From Filobasidium wieringae (taxonomy: Eukaryota > Basidiomycota > Tremellomycetes > Filobasidiales > Filobasidiaceae), in the NCBI GenBank assembly GCA_001600055.1, contig BCIV01000021.1:200290-264289 (forward strand): a DNA stretch of 64,000 nt. The letters run 5' to 3'. Position 1 is the first letter of the stretch. Each line of letters opens with the position of its first letter. This document shows, piece after piece, positions 1 through 9,420 of this stretch. The notes below the pieces were generated by a model. That model had not been told where the DNA came from and did not search any database. It was given only the letters and a program-made list of their open reading frames with translations. A program made the position numbers and the translations under genes.

Positions 1-288
1 AACAATGTCGACGCGGCGAAACATATCTTCTTCAGTAGCAAATCTCACCTCGTCCAGAACTTTGCTGTGAATCTAGCGTGAGTCATTTGTTCTTGCTCAT
101 TTGGCTTTTCGTGCCCAGTTCTGACCGAGATATGTCGAAATTCCGAATTCCATAGATGGGCAGGGATCGGTGCGCTCTTACTCCTGGTCCATGTCTTTTA
201 TAGGAGATCAAAGGAGACGAGGATGGCTTGGGAGGAACATAAAAAGGAGAATCATCCCCCCAAGAGGAGGTTCCAGTTGGTCATCTAG
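1..288 (+). CDS. 3' end of an unidentified membrane protein gene (partial)
   Basis: Two exons can be read: bases 1-77, open from the first base and ending before a GT donor (gtgagt), and 156-288 after a cATAG acceptor, closed by TAG. Joined in phase they give about 69 residues. A hydrophobic stretch of roughly 12 residues (AGIGALLLLVHV) lies in the middle and is followed by a basic, charged tail (YRRSKETR..., ending KRRFQLVI). This looks like a C-terminal transmembrane helix with a short cytosolic tail. The 5' part lies outside the window, so the family cannot be named. The matching reading phase across the intron and the open left edge are the main support. Confidence 0.6.
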
Positions 289-699
289 ATGTCGACGAGG
301 AGGAATGATTCGCTTGGCGTGCATGGGTGGGATGATTGTTTACACTACTGTATCGATAGAACAGGCTTGTGATTGTGATTGGTTGGCATGATTATAATGG
401 ACACTTACTTGCTTTTGAAGCTTGAGCTTTATACGAATCGCTACGAAAGCTATCAAGCACGGTTCTGTAGCTCTATAGAATCTATAGAGACTTCTGCTTT
501 GTACTGTACGCTCTGGAGGCGCTACAGATCTGGCAGGTTCGCGTCAAGTCTTTGCTCAAACATAGTCAATTGTAAATTGTAAACAACCGATCTCGCCAAA
601 GGGTAAACAAACGATTTCGTTTAGCATATACTCTTAGCCTGAAACCGTCAAGAACTTGAAACACAATCAGGATCTAATCGAACTAAGGATAGGATAAAT
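289..699. other. intergenic, 3' flank of the edge gene and promoter side of the coiled-coil gene
   Basis: No convincing gene. Short open frames here lack homology-like composition or splice support. The stretch just before 700 is A-rich, as expected of a 5' leader. Confidence 0.5.
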
Positions 700-3190
700 A
701 TGGGCTACAATGCCGCTTTACTGAGGACGCCGCCTGCCCTGGAAGACACCGGGATTCGCGAGACTCCGAAACCCGTTCGAGCGAGGATCGCAGAGCTGGA
801 AAGGCAGAATGGGATCCTGCTTGGTCAGAAGCAGAGTCTGGAGGTGAGTCCAAGATGCATTGTTGGAATTAACTTACTCGATTGCTGAAAAGAATACGCT
901 CGTAGCGAAAACATCAAGCAGATATCGCGAAATTGCAAAGCGAAATCGCTGCTCTGACTGGAACTACGTCCACCTCTAGTCTAGCGGTTCAACGGACCCA
1001 AGCGGAAGCTGCGGCGGCACAACAGAAGTATGAAGCTACTATAAGTTCACTTAAGAAACAGCTCCTACAGACCCAGGAGCAAGCGAAGAAGGGGAAAGAG
1101 TTTGGCGAAGGGATGTTAAGGGAGAGATTGAGGATGGTGGAAGACGAGAAGAATGCGATGAGCAATGAGGTGAGTTTCGTTCCGAGAGCGACGACGGTAC
1201 AGACGCCGATCTTTGATCTGTACACATAGTTTGACTTGCGATCGAGGTTATCGGAACATCGCACAATCCTACAGACATCGAAACTGGAGGCTTATGCGGT
1301 CGAACTGGAACAGAAAGCTTTGAAAGCTGAGCAAGCTAAACGTAAGTTTTTTCGTCTGGTCAAGCTTCGCAGATTAAAGCTAAATGTATCGTCTGCCAGT
1401 CTATGTTGAGCACAAAAATGCTGTAGCTCAAGCTAAAGTTGCCGATTTGGAAGATGAGCTGGCCGAAGCTCTCGAACTGGTAGGCCACAGCGCTTCGTTA
1501 TTGCTGCAGATACAACCCGTCTAAATCACCATCTCGCAGACTGACAGAGTCGAATCACTCCAAACTGACTTGGAAACGATGACGGAGCAATATGAATCCG
1601 CTTCTAAAGCTCTTTCGTCCTTAGAAGACGCTCGCTCAAGCACGGATTCGGAATCTCAGGCTATCATCACGGAATTACGAGCATCCTTGAAAACAGCTAA
1701 AGCAGAGATCACGTCACTCACCAAAGAAGCTACAGCTGATAAGAAGCAGATTGCCAAGCTCGAACGTAACGTCGATAGTAAGACGGAGGAGGTGGAAGAA
1801 TTGCAGAAAGAGAAGGAAGAATTGTCTTCCGGTGAGAAGAACAAGGGAGGAGAAAGCGACAAGCAGGTCAGAGCGATGAAGGTTGAGATCAAGGATCTTA
1901 AGTCGGAGTTGGAGGGCAAAGATGAGGAACTGAAAGAGGTTGAGGCGAGTTTGGAAAGGGTCAAGAAGGAGGCAAAGGAGAAGGAGAAGGCGGCCAAGCG
2001 GGGTGGCAAGGAAGAAGTGGAAAGTTTGAGAACCAAGATCAACGACCTCGAGGTATGTATCAAGGTCGATCCACTACCTAAATAAACGAACTGACGAGCT
2101 AAGTTCTATCTTCTAGGACGAGATCGAGAACCTGACGACGAAGAACAACGCCTTGGTAACGAAGGCAAGGGCGTACCGTGACGAAGTCAAAGCATCCAGG
2201 GCGGCTGGAACTAAAGTGACGGCAGTCGAGAAGAAAGAAACTGCGAAACGCCCAGCGGCAGTGGCAGAAGACAGCGAAGAAGAAGAAGAAGCAGTTCAGC
2301 CTGTAAAGAAAGCTGTCAGTCTCGTTTTCCCTGTTTCGGTCGAAATGCTTCTGACGTACTGAACGCTACGCATATAGAAACGAGATCCTCCTGCCGCGAA
2401 GAAACCACTCAAGGTGAGAATCTCTCGGTGTGACTTGCTGGATGATTTTACTGAGTCTATCTTCATGCAGACTAAGAGTAAGGCGGTCTCCGAAGACGAC
2501 GAAGATGAAGACGATTACGTCGCTGACAAGCCAGACAAGGTACGTGCAGGCTCAACCTAGACCTGAAGTATGCACGCTTACGACATTCTTATAGGAGGTC
2601 CGACGAGGCCGCGGTCTTCCGAAGCCTTCGTATGTTGAAGAATCGATCTCTGAGATCGTACAAGAGAAGCCGGCAGCAGCATCCGGAAGCAACAAACCTA
2701 CCGCTGCACCTGCGCCTATTCAGCCAGTAACCGCGTTGAAGCGCCCGACGCCTAAGGTCCGTTCAATGTCCAGCAAGATGCAGCCTACCATTATGGAAGA
2801 GGACGAGGACGAGGAAAACGAGGAAGTCGAGGAAGTCGAGCAGGAGGTCGTGAAGAGAAAGAGCAAGGACGTCCCGGTTGCGGTGGATGCGGAGAAGAAG
2901 AAGAAGCGGAAGTTGGGAGGAGGGCTGCCTATCGCACCCGCTTTCGACTTCAATGGTTTAATAGTAAGTTCAAGATGGAAATGGATGATCAGAGCACGCC
3001 CTCGATGCTGATGCATATTTCACATCCTCAGGGCGCCGCGGCCAATAGTAGCGGTATGATCCCGTCGACATTATCACCAATGAAGAACAGCATACCCAGT
3101 TTACCTCGGAACTCTATGAGTGTTAGCAGAAGTTTCGGTAGTAGTCTTTCTAGCTCGAGAAATGCGTTTGGACCTACTGGGCGACGTTGA
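700..3190 (+). CDS. coiled-coil protein with acidic and basic C-terminal tail, function unknown
   Basis: Ten exons join in phase (700-843, 906-1169, 1275-1341, 1400-1479, 1540-2052, 2117-2314, 2378-2413, 2471-2539, 2595-2963, 3032-3190) to about 632 residues. The N-terminus carries a short proline-rich segment, then heptad-like Leu/Glu/Lys coiled coil from about residue 25 to 400. Acidic runs (EDDEDEDD, EEDEDEENEE) alternate with Lys-rich segments such as EKKKKRKLGGG, which could serve as a nuclear localisation signal. The C-terminal tail is Ser-rich with SP sites. The build resembles nuclear or spindle-associated scaffold proteins, but no family-defining motif was recognised, so a kinetochore or chromatin role is only a guess. 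Its 3' end faces the minus-strand SANT gene at 3351. Confidence 0.8.
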
Positions 3191-3350
3191 AGGTGGATGT
3201 GAAGAGCGTATTATAATTGCAGGATCACTAATTGAACCGTTGTATTTATCTCGTATTCTTGGTTGTTACACATAGCTTTTCATATTAATACAGGAGTCTC
3301 GCAACTCGTAACGCATGATTCCTCCGACCTAGTTGCACTGTGAGCTGCAT

Positions 3351-3792
3351 CTACTCATCTTCCAGCGCGTTCGGACTGGTCTCCTTCGCCTTGTCCCCCT
3401 TCGCCGACTTGGTCTGCTTCGGGAGTTCAGTTGGGAAATACATGCCCTTCAGTTTGTTGTCCCAACGGCTCTTCAGCTGTAAAATTGCGACTCCCTTGAT
3501 CATTGATCCTCCAACGAAATCCTCTCAACATACGGCTTACCTGTTTTGCAGTCAAGTCCGGGAATTCCTTGTTAACTAGATCGGCCCAGTTATAGACGAG
3601 CTTGATATCGGAATTCATCAACACGTGTGCCATAAGCTTTCGATCCATGTCGCTCGTCCAGGATACGGCCTTGACTCCTTTGGCTCGGCCTGAGTTCGAA
3701 GTGGCCGATTTGGTGGGAGAGCTTGTGGGCGATTCAGAGGAAGCGTAAGGTTCAGACTTGACTTTGGACTTCTCGGTAGGGGAGCGGGGCAT
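3351..3792 (-). CDS. SANT/Myb-like small protein, copy A (subfamily 1)
   Basis: Two exons: from ATG at 3792 to a GTAAGC donor after the LTAKQ codons, and a second exon after a tttacag acceptor, ending at TAG 3351-3353. The protein starts MPRSPTEKSKVKSEPY, then has a Ser/Pro linker and one three-helix SANT/Myb-type domain marked by spaced tryptophans (SWTSDMDRKL, YNWADLV, KSRWDNKL). Such domains bind DNA or histone tails; which one applies here is unknown. VKSE fits the SUMO consensus. The Lys-rich tail ends NALEDE. It is divergent to, and most like, copy B at 4452. Confidence 0.8.
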
Positions 3793-4451
3793 TGTGGGAT
3801 ACCCGGTTTGAATCGGATGACTGGCTTGTGGAAAATATGGATAAGATTCTGATAGTGGTACCCAAGCAACGGCACGTACACTGACTTGGCTAGCGTGACT
3901 CGTTGTCTGGACAGTTGTCTTTGAGCGAAATAGCTGAGGATGACGATGGAACGATCTACGTTGACTCTAAGTATGAAGCGAGGGATGGATGTATCTGATC
4001 CCTATCGCTTCTATACTTCTACTCCGGGTGTTCTACAATTTTGGGGCTCTCGTTGTGGTTTCTTGCTTCTTCAACAAAGAAGATCCGCTGTTTGAATGAT
4101 TCTCGCGCTAGGCGATCAGCGCGTCTGATTTGTTCTACGCGTATCTCACAGCTCACAGATCATCGTTTCAGATACGAGCGAATCTCACATCTGAAAGATG
4201 GAGCACAGAAGTAGCGAAGAATGTCGCGATAATACTCCACAAGCAAAAGATAGTCCGCTGACTCTCGAAGCTGCCTGGCCTATAAGTAGCGTTGATACTG
4301 CTGGCGAGGGTTCTCTTAATTCCTCTCATCTTCAGTCCACCTTTTCGCAGCAGAGTACTTCAAGTCAGAACGAGAAAAGGTAGGATATATGCACGAGCTT
4401 CTCAGTTGAAAGACAATGGAGCTGATGATAATGGTTCACGGTTCTAGAACT
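3793..4451. other. divergent intergenic region between SANT copies A and B
   Basis: Shared upstream region of two diverging paralogues, with no supported gene. The part at 4061-4176 has a shortened second copy at 5006-5093, so it is a duplicated promoter/leader segment. Confidence 0.6.
4061..4176 (+). repeat. promoter/leader segment duplicated at 5006-5093, copy 1
   Basis: Starts TCTTGCTTCTTCAACAAAGA and ends near CATCGTTTCAGATA. The second copy starts with the same 20 bases, shares several blocks, and lacks about 28 bases of this copy. It lies upstream of SANT copy B. Confidence 0.8.
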
Positions 4452-4841
4452 ATGCCAAAAGCCGCCTCTTCTTCCACTTCCAAGCCTCCAGTCAAAAGTG
4501 AACCGTACGACGCCGCGGCTTCGCCAAAGAAAACGGACAGCAAACCGCGGGCCACTAAATCTGGACCTGGGATCTGGACCGCTGAGATCGACCAAGACAT
4601 TATCCGTCACGTCCTCTCCAACAGTAACATCACGTTGACCTATAATTGGCCGGAACTTGTGAAGCGGTATCCAGAATTTACCATCAAACAGGTCAGTTGC
4701 GCGAACCACTCAAATGAACTGAAACAGCCGACTCAAGTTCATATCAATCAGGTACAGAATCATTGGGACTACAAGCTCAAACCGGGCCTCTTCCCCTCGG
4801 GTGTCCTCAAGATGAGTAAGAACGCCAAAGGAGGGAAATGA
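4452..4841 (+). CDS. SANT/Myb-like small protein, copy B (subfamily 1)
   Basis: Two exons split by an intron that begins GTCAGT right after the FTIKQ codons and ends atcaatcag; stop TGA at 4839-4841. I chose ATG 4452 over the in-frame ATG at 4416 because every paralogue begins MP[RK]. The protein reads MPKAASSSTSKPPVKSEPYD, a linker, then one SANT-like domain (IWTAEIDQDI, YNWPELV, QNHWDYKLK). It has the same motif order and the same intron position as copy A, supporting a duplication into a head-to-head pair. VKSE fits the SUMO consensus. Function is unknown. Confidence 0.8.
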   Translation: MPKAASSSTSKPPVKSEPYDAAASPKKTDSKPRATKSGPGIWTAEIDQDIIRHVLSNSNITLTYNWPELVKRYPEFTIKQVSCANHSNELKQPTQVHINQVQNHWDYKLKPGLFPSGVLKMSKNAKGGK

Positions 4842-4845
4842 GGCA

Positions 4846-5004
4846 AGTTGAACGGGAGGACGGCTAGTCAGGTATGTCACGGTGAATATTACAACTTCCG
4901 AACGCTCATGCTCCTTACAACTTCCGAACGCTCGCGCTCCCAACTCGGTCGGCACAGGCAAAGGACCAACGAAGACAAACGCTATCGTCCTCGATCATTG
5001 TAGT
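4846..5004 (+). pseudogene. decayed SANT gene fragment related to copy C
   Basis: Bases from AAGTTGAACGGGAGGACGGC onward match 5763 onward in copy C, including the donor (CAG|gtatgtca), a degenerate intron with a tandem repeat, an acceptor (ggcacag) and the exon-2 start (GCAAAGGA). The core Trp of the third helix is lost (CAGTGG became CAACGA) and there is no start region, so this is a relic of a paralogue. Confidence 0.75.
4889..4940 (+). repeat. 26-bp tandem duplication
   Basis: Two adjacent 26-base units beginning TTACAACTTCCGAACGCTC differ at two positions. They lie inside the degenerate intron of the SANT pseudogene fragment. Confidence 0.85.
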
Positions 5005-5005
5005 A

Positions 5006-5130
5006 TCTTGCTTCTTCAACAAAGAAGATCCGCCATTTGAGTGATTCTCGCGCTAGGGGCGTTCTATCTCGCAGATCATCGTTTCAGATATACAAGAACG
5101 CTAAAGGAGGAAGCGCGAAGTGAGGGAGCG
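5006..5130 (+). pseudogene. SANT copy B relic: leader segment fused to 3' tail
   Basis: 5006-5093 repeats the B-upstream segment at 4061-4176. It runs straight into 5094-5110, which repeats the end of B's coding region (AAGAACGCTAAAGGAGG against AAGAACGCCAAAGGAGG near 4819). The domain-coding part between them is missing. This looks like a duplicated B gene that lost its core by deletion. Confidence 0.65.
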
Positions 5131-5592
5131 ACGGGAATTGGAAAGCTCAATGATGATCTCCGTGTCTTGCATGTCTTGTCCATCAGTTCGATTCTCTCAT
5201 CCACTTGTTTGCCAATTATCATTGTCTTCATACGCTCGATAAGGAGGTATCAGCTCGAAGTTCTCGAAACTGATGGTACAAACTGGTTAAACTGATCGCT
5301 CTCGATGAATTGAGATATAATTTTCAAAAGCGATCTGGCCATACAAAACAATTCCATTGCTGGAAGTGGCAACATCGTTTCCTGTGTCCATCCACATTCG
5401 AACAAGCAACTACACAAGACCCGATCCCGCCCTAGGACGCCTTCGGTTCCCGTACGCCACTACTGCTTGCTTCTGGTAACTTGGCACAATTGTTAGTAGT
5501 ATTTCAAGCGTACCTCCTCACTTGGGGTATCTTGTTTGCTGATGACCCTAACGGCTGTTTTGTCAAAGAGCGACTCGACCCCGGTAATCAAT
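5131..5592. other. upstream region of SANT copy C
   Basis: No gene or RNA recognised. Confidence 0.4.
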
Positions 5593-5926
5593 ATGCCTCG
5601 CGCTCCCAAGAAGCAAACCTCCAACGAGGAAGACGTCAAACCCTGCGACAAAACAGCTGCCCCTGCTTCGCCTGCAAAGAAAGGATGGACCAAGGAGGAG
5701 AAGGAGATCATACTATTCACAATCCTTGATTCTGCTCAGATTGATTGGAACGAGATGGCTACCAAGTTGAACGGGAGGACGGCTACTCAGGTATGTCAAG
5801 GTGGTTACAGCTTCCGAGGGTTTGTCACTACTAACTTGATGATTGGCACAGGCAAAGGATCAGTGGAGACAAACACTATTGCCCTCGATCAAGAAGAATA
5901 CGGGCCTTTTCGGGGGCAAGCAGTAG
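5593..5926 (+). CDS. SANT/Myb-like small protein, copy C (subfamily 2)
   Basis: Two exons: 5593 to the RTATQ codons (donor gtatgt), then AKDQWRQTLLP... after a ggcacag acceptor, ending TAG 5924-5926. The protein is about 90 residues: MPRAPKKQTSNEEDVKPCDK, a short SP linker, then one SANT-type domain with the three helix tryptophans (GWTKEEK, DWNEMA, DQWRQ). The usual KPYD of the family is KPCD here. Unlike copies D-G there is no intron after DQWR. It is a single-domain Myb/SANT protein of unknown target, in the same array as A and B. Its 3' end converges on CWC22. Confidence 0.8.
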
Positions 5927-6104
5927 TACTCAGTAGCCATGCATGACGAGGCTGGGAAGAAAACGTGTGATCGCTTTTGTACTATATTCTCATCGATGAT
6001 TCATGTCCGTTCTCTTCTGTAAGAACAAATTAACAATACATATGCGATCGTTTCATCTCCGAGCGTCGTCGTCTTTTTTGGTTCAGCAATCCAATTCTGA
6101 TCGC

Positions 6105-8986
6105 TCATCTCCTGCGGTACCCGTTTCCACCCCTCTCATCGTCATCCTCTTGCTTGACTCGTACATCCCTTCGATCTCTTGGAGGTGGTGGCGACCTTCG
6201 GCGGGAGGAGGAATATTCCTCTTCATACCTTCTTCGAGGAGGGGGAGGAGATCCTCGGTCAAAAGAACCTCTTCGTCGACGAGGTGGGGATCGGGAGATG
6301 GACCTGTCGTTAGAATACCTCCTTCGAGGTGGAGGGGAACGAGAAGCGCTAAGCTCCCTTCGGCTGTAACCGCGAGGAGCAGGGGATCGTCTTCTAGGGG
6401 GAGATCGAGAGAGACTCGGTTCTCGTCGTCCATTACGTCGAGGTGAAGGAGAGCGTCGACGACGGCGGGATCCTCCGGAAGAGGCGGAAGAGCTCGAGTC
6501 GGAATCGGAATCAGAGTCAGAGGAATCGCTATCAGAACTGCTGTCGCTATCTGACGAGGAATCGCTGTCGGAAGACTCGGCAGCGAGTGCAGCTTGACGT
6601 TGGGCCATAATGAGCTTGGGTGCATTCTGTTGTGCAAAAGGAAGCGAATTAGAAACAAAATTAGCGTTGGAACCAATCTTGAACATACCTGTAGCCAAGT
6701 CCTCATATCTTCCGTCACTGCTCCTAAACCAATAGAAGTGAAGTAGTTGATAGCAAACCTGGTATTCTTTGGGTTATCAGTGGGGAAGATACCAGCGAGT
6801 GCCTGTTGAAGATCCGGATCCTTGAATCGAGATGCTAGCTTCTTCATTCCGACCTCCTCCATCATTTCCTGCATCAAAATCTTGATGAAAATACGACTCG
6901 AGGAGGTGGTCTCTTCTTCGTTCATGTGAACCACATGGAAGACAGCCCACGAAATTCCATCAGAAGCGAGCAAGTGTCCAAACAATCGACCGATGTTTCG
7001 CAACTTGTTGGTCTCGTATCGATGGATCGTTTCGTAATAGTTTCCGAACGCCTCTTGGAACGAATCGGTCCATACGCGGTTGAGCTTGCAGAATCGCTCA
7101 GCGATCAATCCGTAGAATTGGGAGTACGATCGTTCTTGAGAACAACACTCGATGATCATGTTACACAATTCAATCTGTAAGACGGAGATCAGCTTCACAC
7201 AATCAGCCACACTACCTAGACTGGACGAACCTCCTTTCCTTCGGGAATAGCAATATTCATCAATTTGTGCACAGCTTCCTCGAAACCAAGCGAGTTCATG
7301 AGCGTCAAATAGATAGTCCTCCTCAAGTCGATCAAATCGGTCTCGGTCATATCTTGAATTCCTTCGAGTTCCGGCGCAACTGAAGCCGAAGGATATATCA
7401 GATTGATACCAGGCTTATCATATGATAGGTCCAACTTACCATCTGCGTCTTCGTCTTCAGAATCGGAATCGGCGTCGCTGCCGCTCTCGTCATCCGAGTC
7501 TCCTCCTAGGATCTCCTCCTTGATCTCAGCGTACTTCTTCTCATTCTCGAGGAATTTGGGATCGGCCTTGAACACGTCTGTGCTCGTAGTAAAATGCGAA
7601 TCAGCTCGTATCGATCGCAGTTTCCAGGTGCGATCACGGCGTACTCAAAGCATCCTGAACCTGAAGTTCGTCATCCAGAGCCAACCTATGCGTGATCTGC
7701 TCGTCCTCCTCAACCAAGTCCAGTCCCTCAGGGACGATCGGGTTGTCCTTGAATTTATCCCTTCTAACTTGGAACAAGACCTCGATCATGTATTGGACCC
7801 TCTTATCGATCGCGCCTTCATGCAGGACCGCCCTGAATCGCTCAAAGACAGCGTTGTTTGCCTTGGGCGAGTTCTCTGCCAAGAAAGCTCCCACCTCCCT
7901 CATGAAACCGACAGCGATTTCGACACTGTCGTCAGTGGGCTGGGTGAGCATGAGCATAAGCATCTCGAGGGCCACGATTTCATGGGCGACGGATTGATTG
8001 ACTAAATGAGCGATGAAGGAAGCGGTCGCTTGACAGACGATCTGCAGTCACAACAGGTCAGAAGATGATCGGCAGGGAAAAGGCACGACCTGAACAATCA
8101 CTCACCTTGTCGTCCCGCTTGAAAGCCCTCCTAAACTGACTGATCAATCTGACCAGCGTCAACTCCCCAACCATAGGAAGCTTGGTGTTGATAATAGCAA
8201 TGAGAGCAGAGAAAACGGGAGTAAAAGGTAGAGAGGATGCCTGTGCCTTCATGATAGCTCGAGCGAAGAGTCCTCGACCACGGATCAAGTTTTCGTTGAA
8301 CATTTCAGGAACGATGTATTTGATGTTCGCGACGTTGACCTTTGAAAAGCATGACAGACAGATTAGTGAACACAATCAGCCAAAGTGTTGCGCCGCTCAT
8401 AGCTCACCTTGTTAATCAAACCGTTGATACTCTTTCTCAGGGCGTCCCAAGTCATCCTCTGCCACTCTGCACTGGTTTTGTCCTTCTCCGCATCCTTTTG
8501 CATCGCCCTCAACCTGCTAGGAGGGATATAAGCTCCTCCACTTCTGGTATTGACTAGCTTGGCGAATTCAGCGGCAGGGTCATATTCCGACTTCTTGACT
8601 AATGCATTCTCGTTTGTCTGCTCTTCGATAGCTCTTTCTGCTAACTGACGTTCTCGCTCTCGTCGACGAAAGGGGTCAATGTCCATCACGCGAGGAAGAT
8701 TGATAGCTGGCCCGTTGGAAGCTGCTGGAGCTTGAGAAGGAAGGGAAGTGGGGCTTCGAGCTGGGGCATCTCGATCACGATATCTCTCAGGCGACCGAGA
8801 CCTTCTTCTCTGTGTAGGAGGAGAGACAGAGCGTTCTCGAGGGAACGGCGATATCGTTCTGTAGAAAACGTAAGCTCTACTGATGACTGTTTACAAAACA
8901 GCATATCAGGCGTACCTTTTCCTTTTCCTCTGATCATATTCATCTACATCCGCACCTTTCCGAGCGGGTGAAGGTGATCTGGACAT
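6105..8986 (-). CDS. CWC22: pre-mRNA splicing factor CWC22
   Basis: Eight exons (8986-8916, 8858-8408, 8339-8106, 8041-7645, 7577-7440, 7379-7231, 7174-6689, 6626-6105) join in phase to about 815 residues. The N-terminus is Arg/Ser-Pro rich. It is followed by an MIF4G domain (residues ~110-370, with GGAYIPPSRLR just before and NENLIRGRGLFAR inside) and an MA3 domain (LRRTIYLTLMNSLGFEEAVHKL to MRTWLQ, ~440-640). The C-terminus is a long RS/SD-rich tail of about 170 residues. This order is diagnostic for Cwc22, the spliceosomal protein that holds eIF4A3 during exon-junction-complex loading. The start ATG at 8986 gives the SR-rich leader MSRSPSPARK. The alternative ATG at MDIDPF (8684) would lose conserved SR repeats. 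Confidence 0.95.
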
Positions 8987-9420
8987 CGTTTCGGTCTATG
9001 TGAATGTGTCTTCCTTCTGCTGAGGTGGAGGAGGTAAACTTTTTCGATGGGAATTCAATCGTCCTGATTCTCAAGAGCGTCTTGAATTCAGTACCAAATC
9101 TGAAGCGATACCGGGTACCGGGAGGAAATATTGTTGAGTATTTAAGCGACCAGAATCTGGTACACGAAACACCTTCAACATCTTCAATCGTTCTCACACT
9201 CATCCTCAAGACCTTGTTCTCTCAGCCTCTCGGAACCGCGTAGACGTGAAGAGATCTTTACGTAAGCAGATTTCCGGCAACGGATTAGTCCAGTCAGATA
9301 CGGAAAAGGTTTCGGAACAGGCACATAAGTAATTCAGTATGCATGATGAATGACAGGAAGATACAGGGATAGGGTAAACTACATCATCGTTTCCTCGACT
9401 CCTCTTGCTTGCGCTGCCTC
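8987..9420. other. CWC22 promoter and 3' flank of the CDF transporter gene
   Basis: No gene recognised; both neighbouring genes run on the minus strand. Confidence 0.4.

Noticed and set aside
6083..7210. Long minus-strand open frame of 375 codons
   Set aside because: Its first half is the real MA3 exon of CWC22, but it then reads through the donor at 6688 into an out-of-frame version of the RS-rich exon. Splicing gives the genuine tail.
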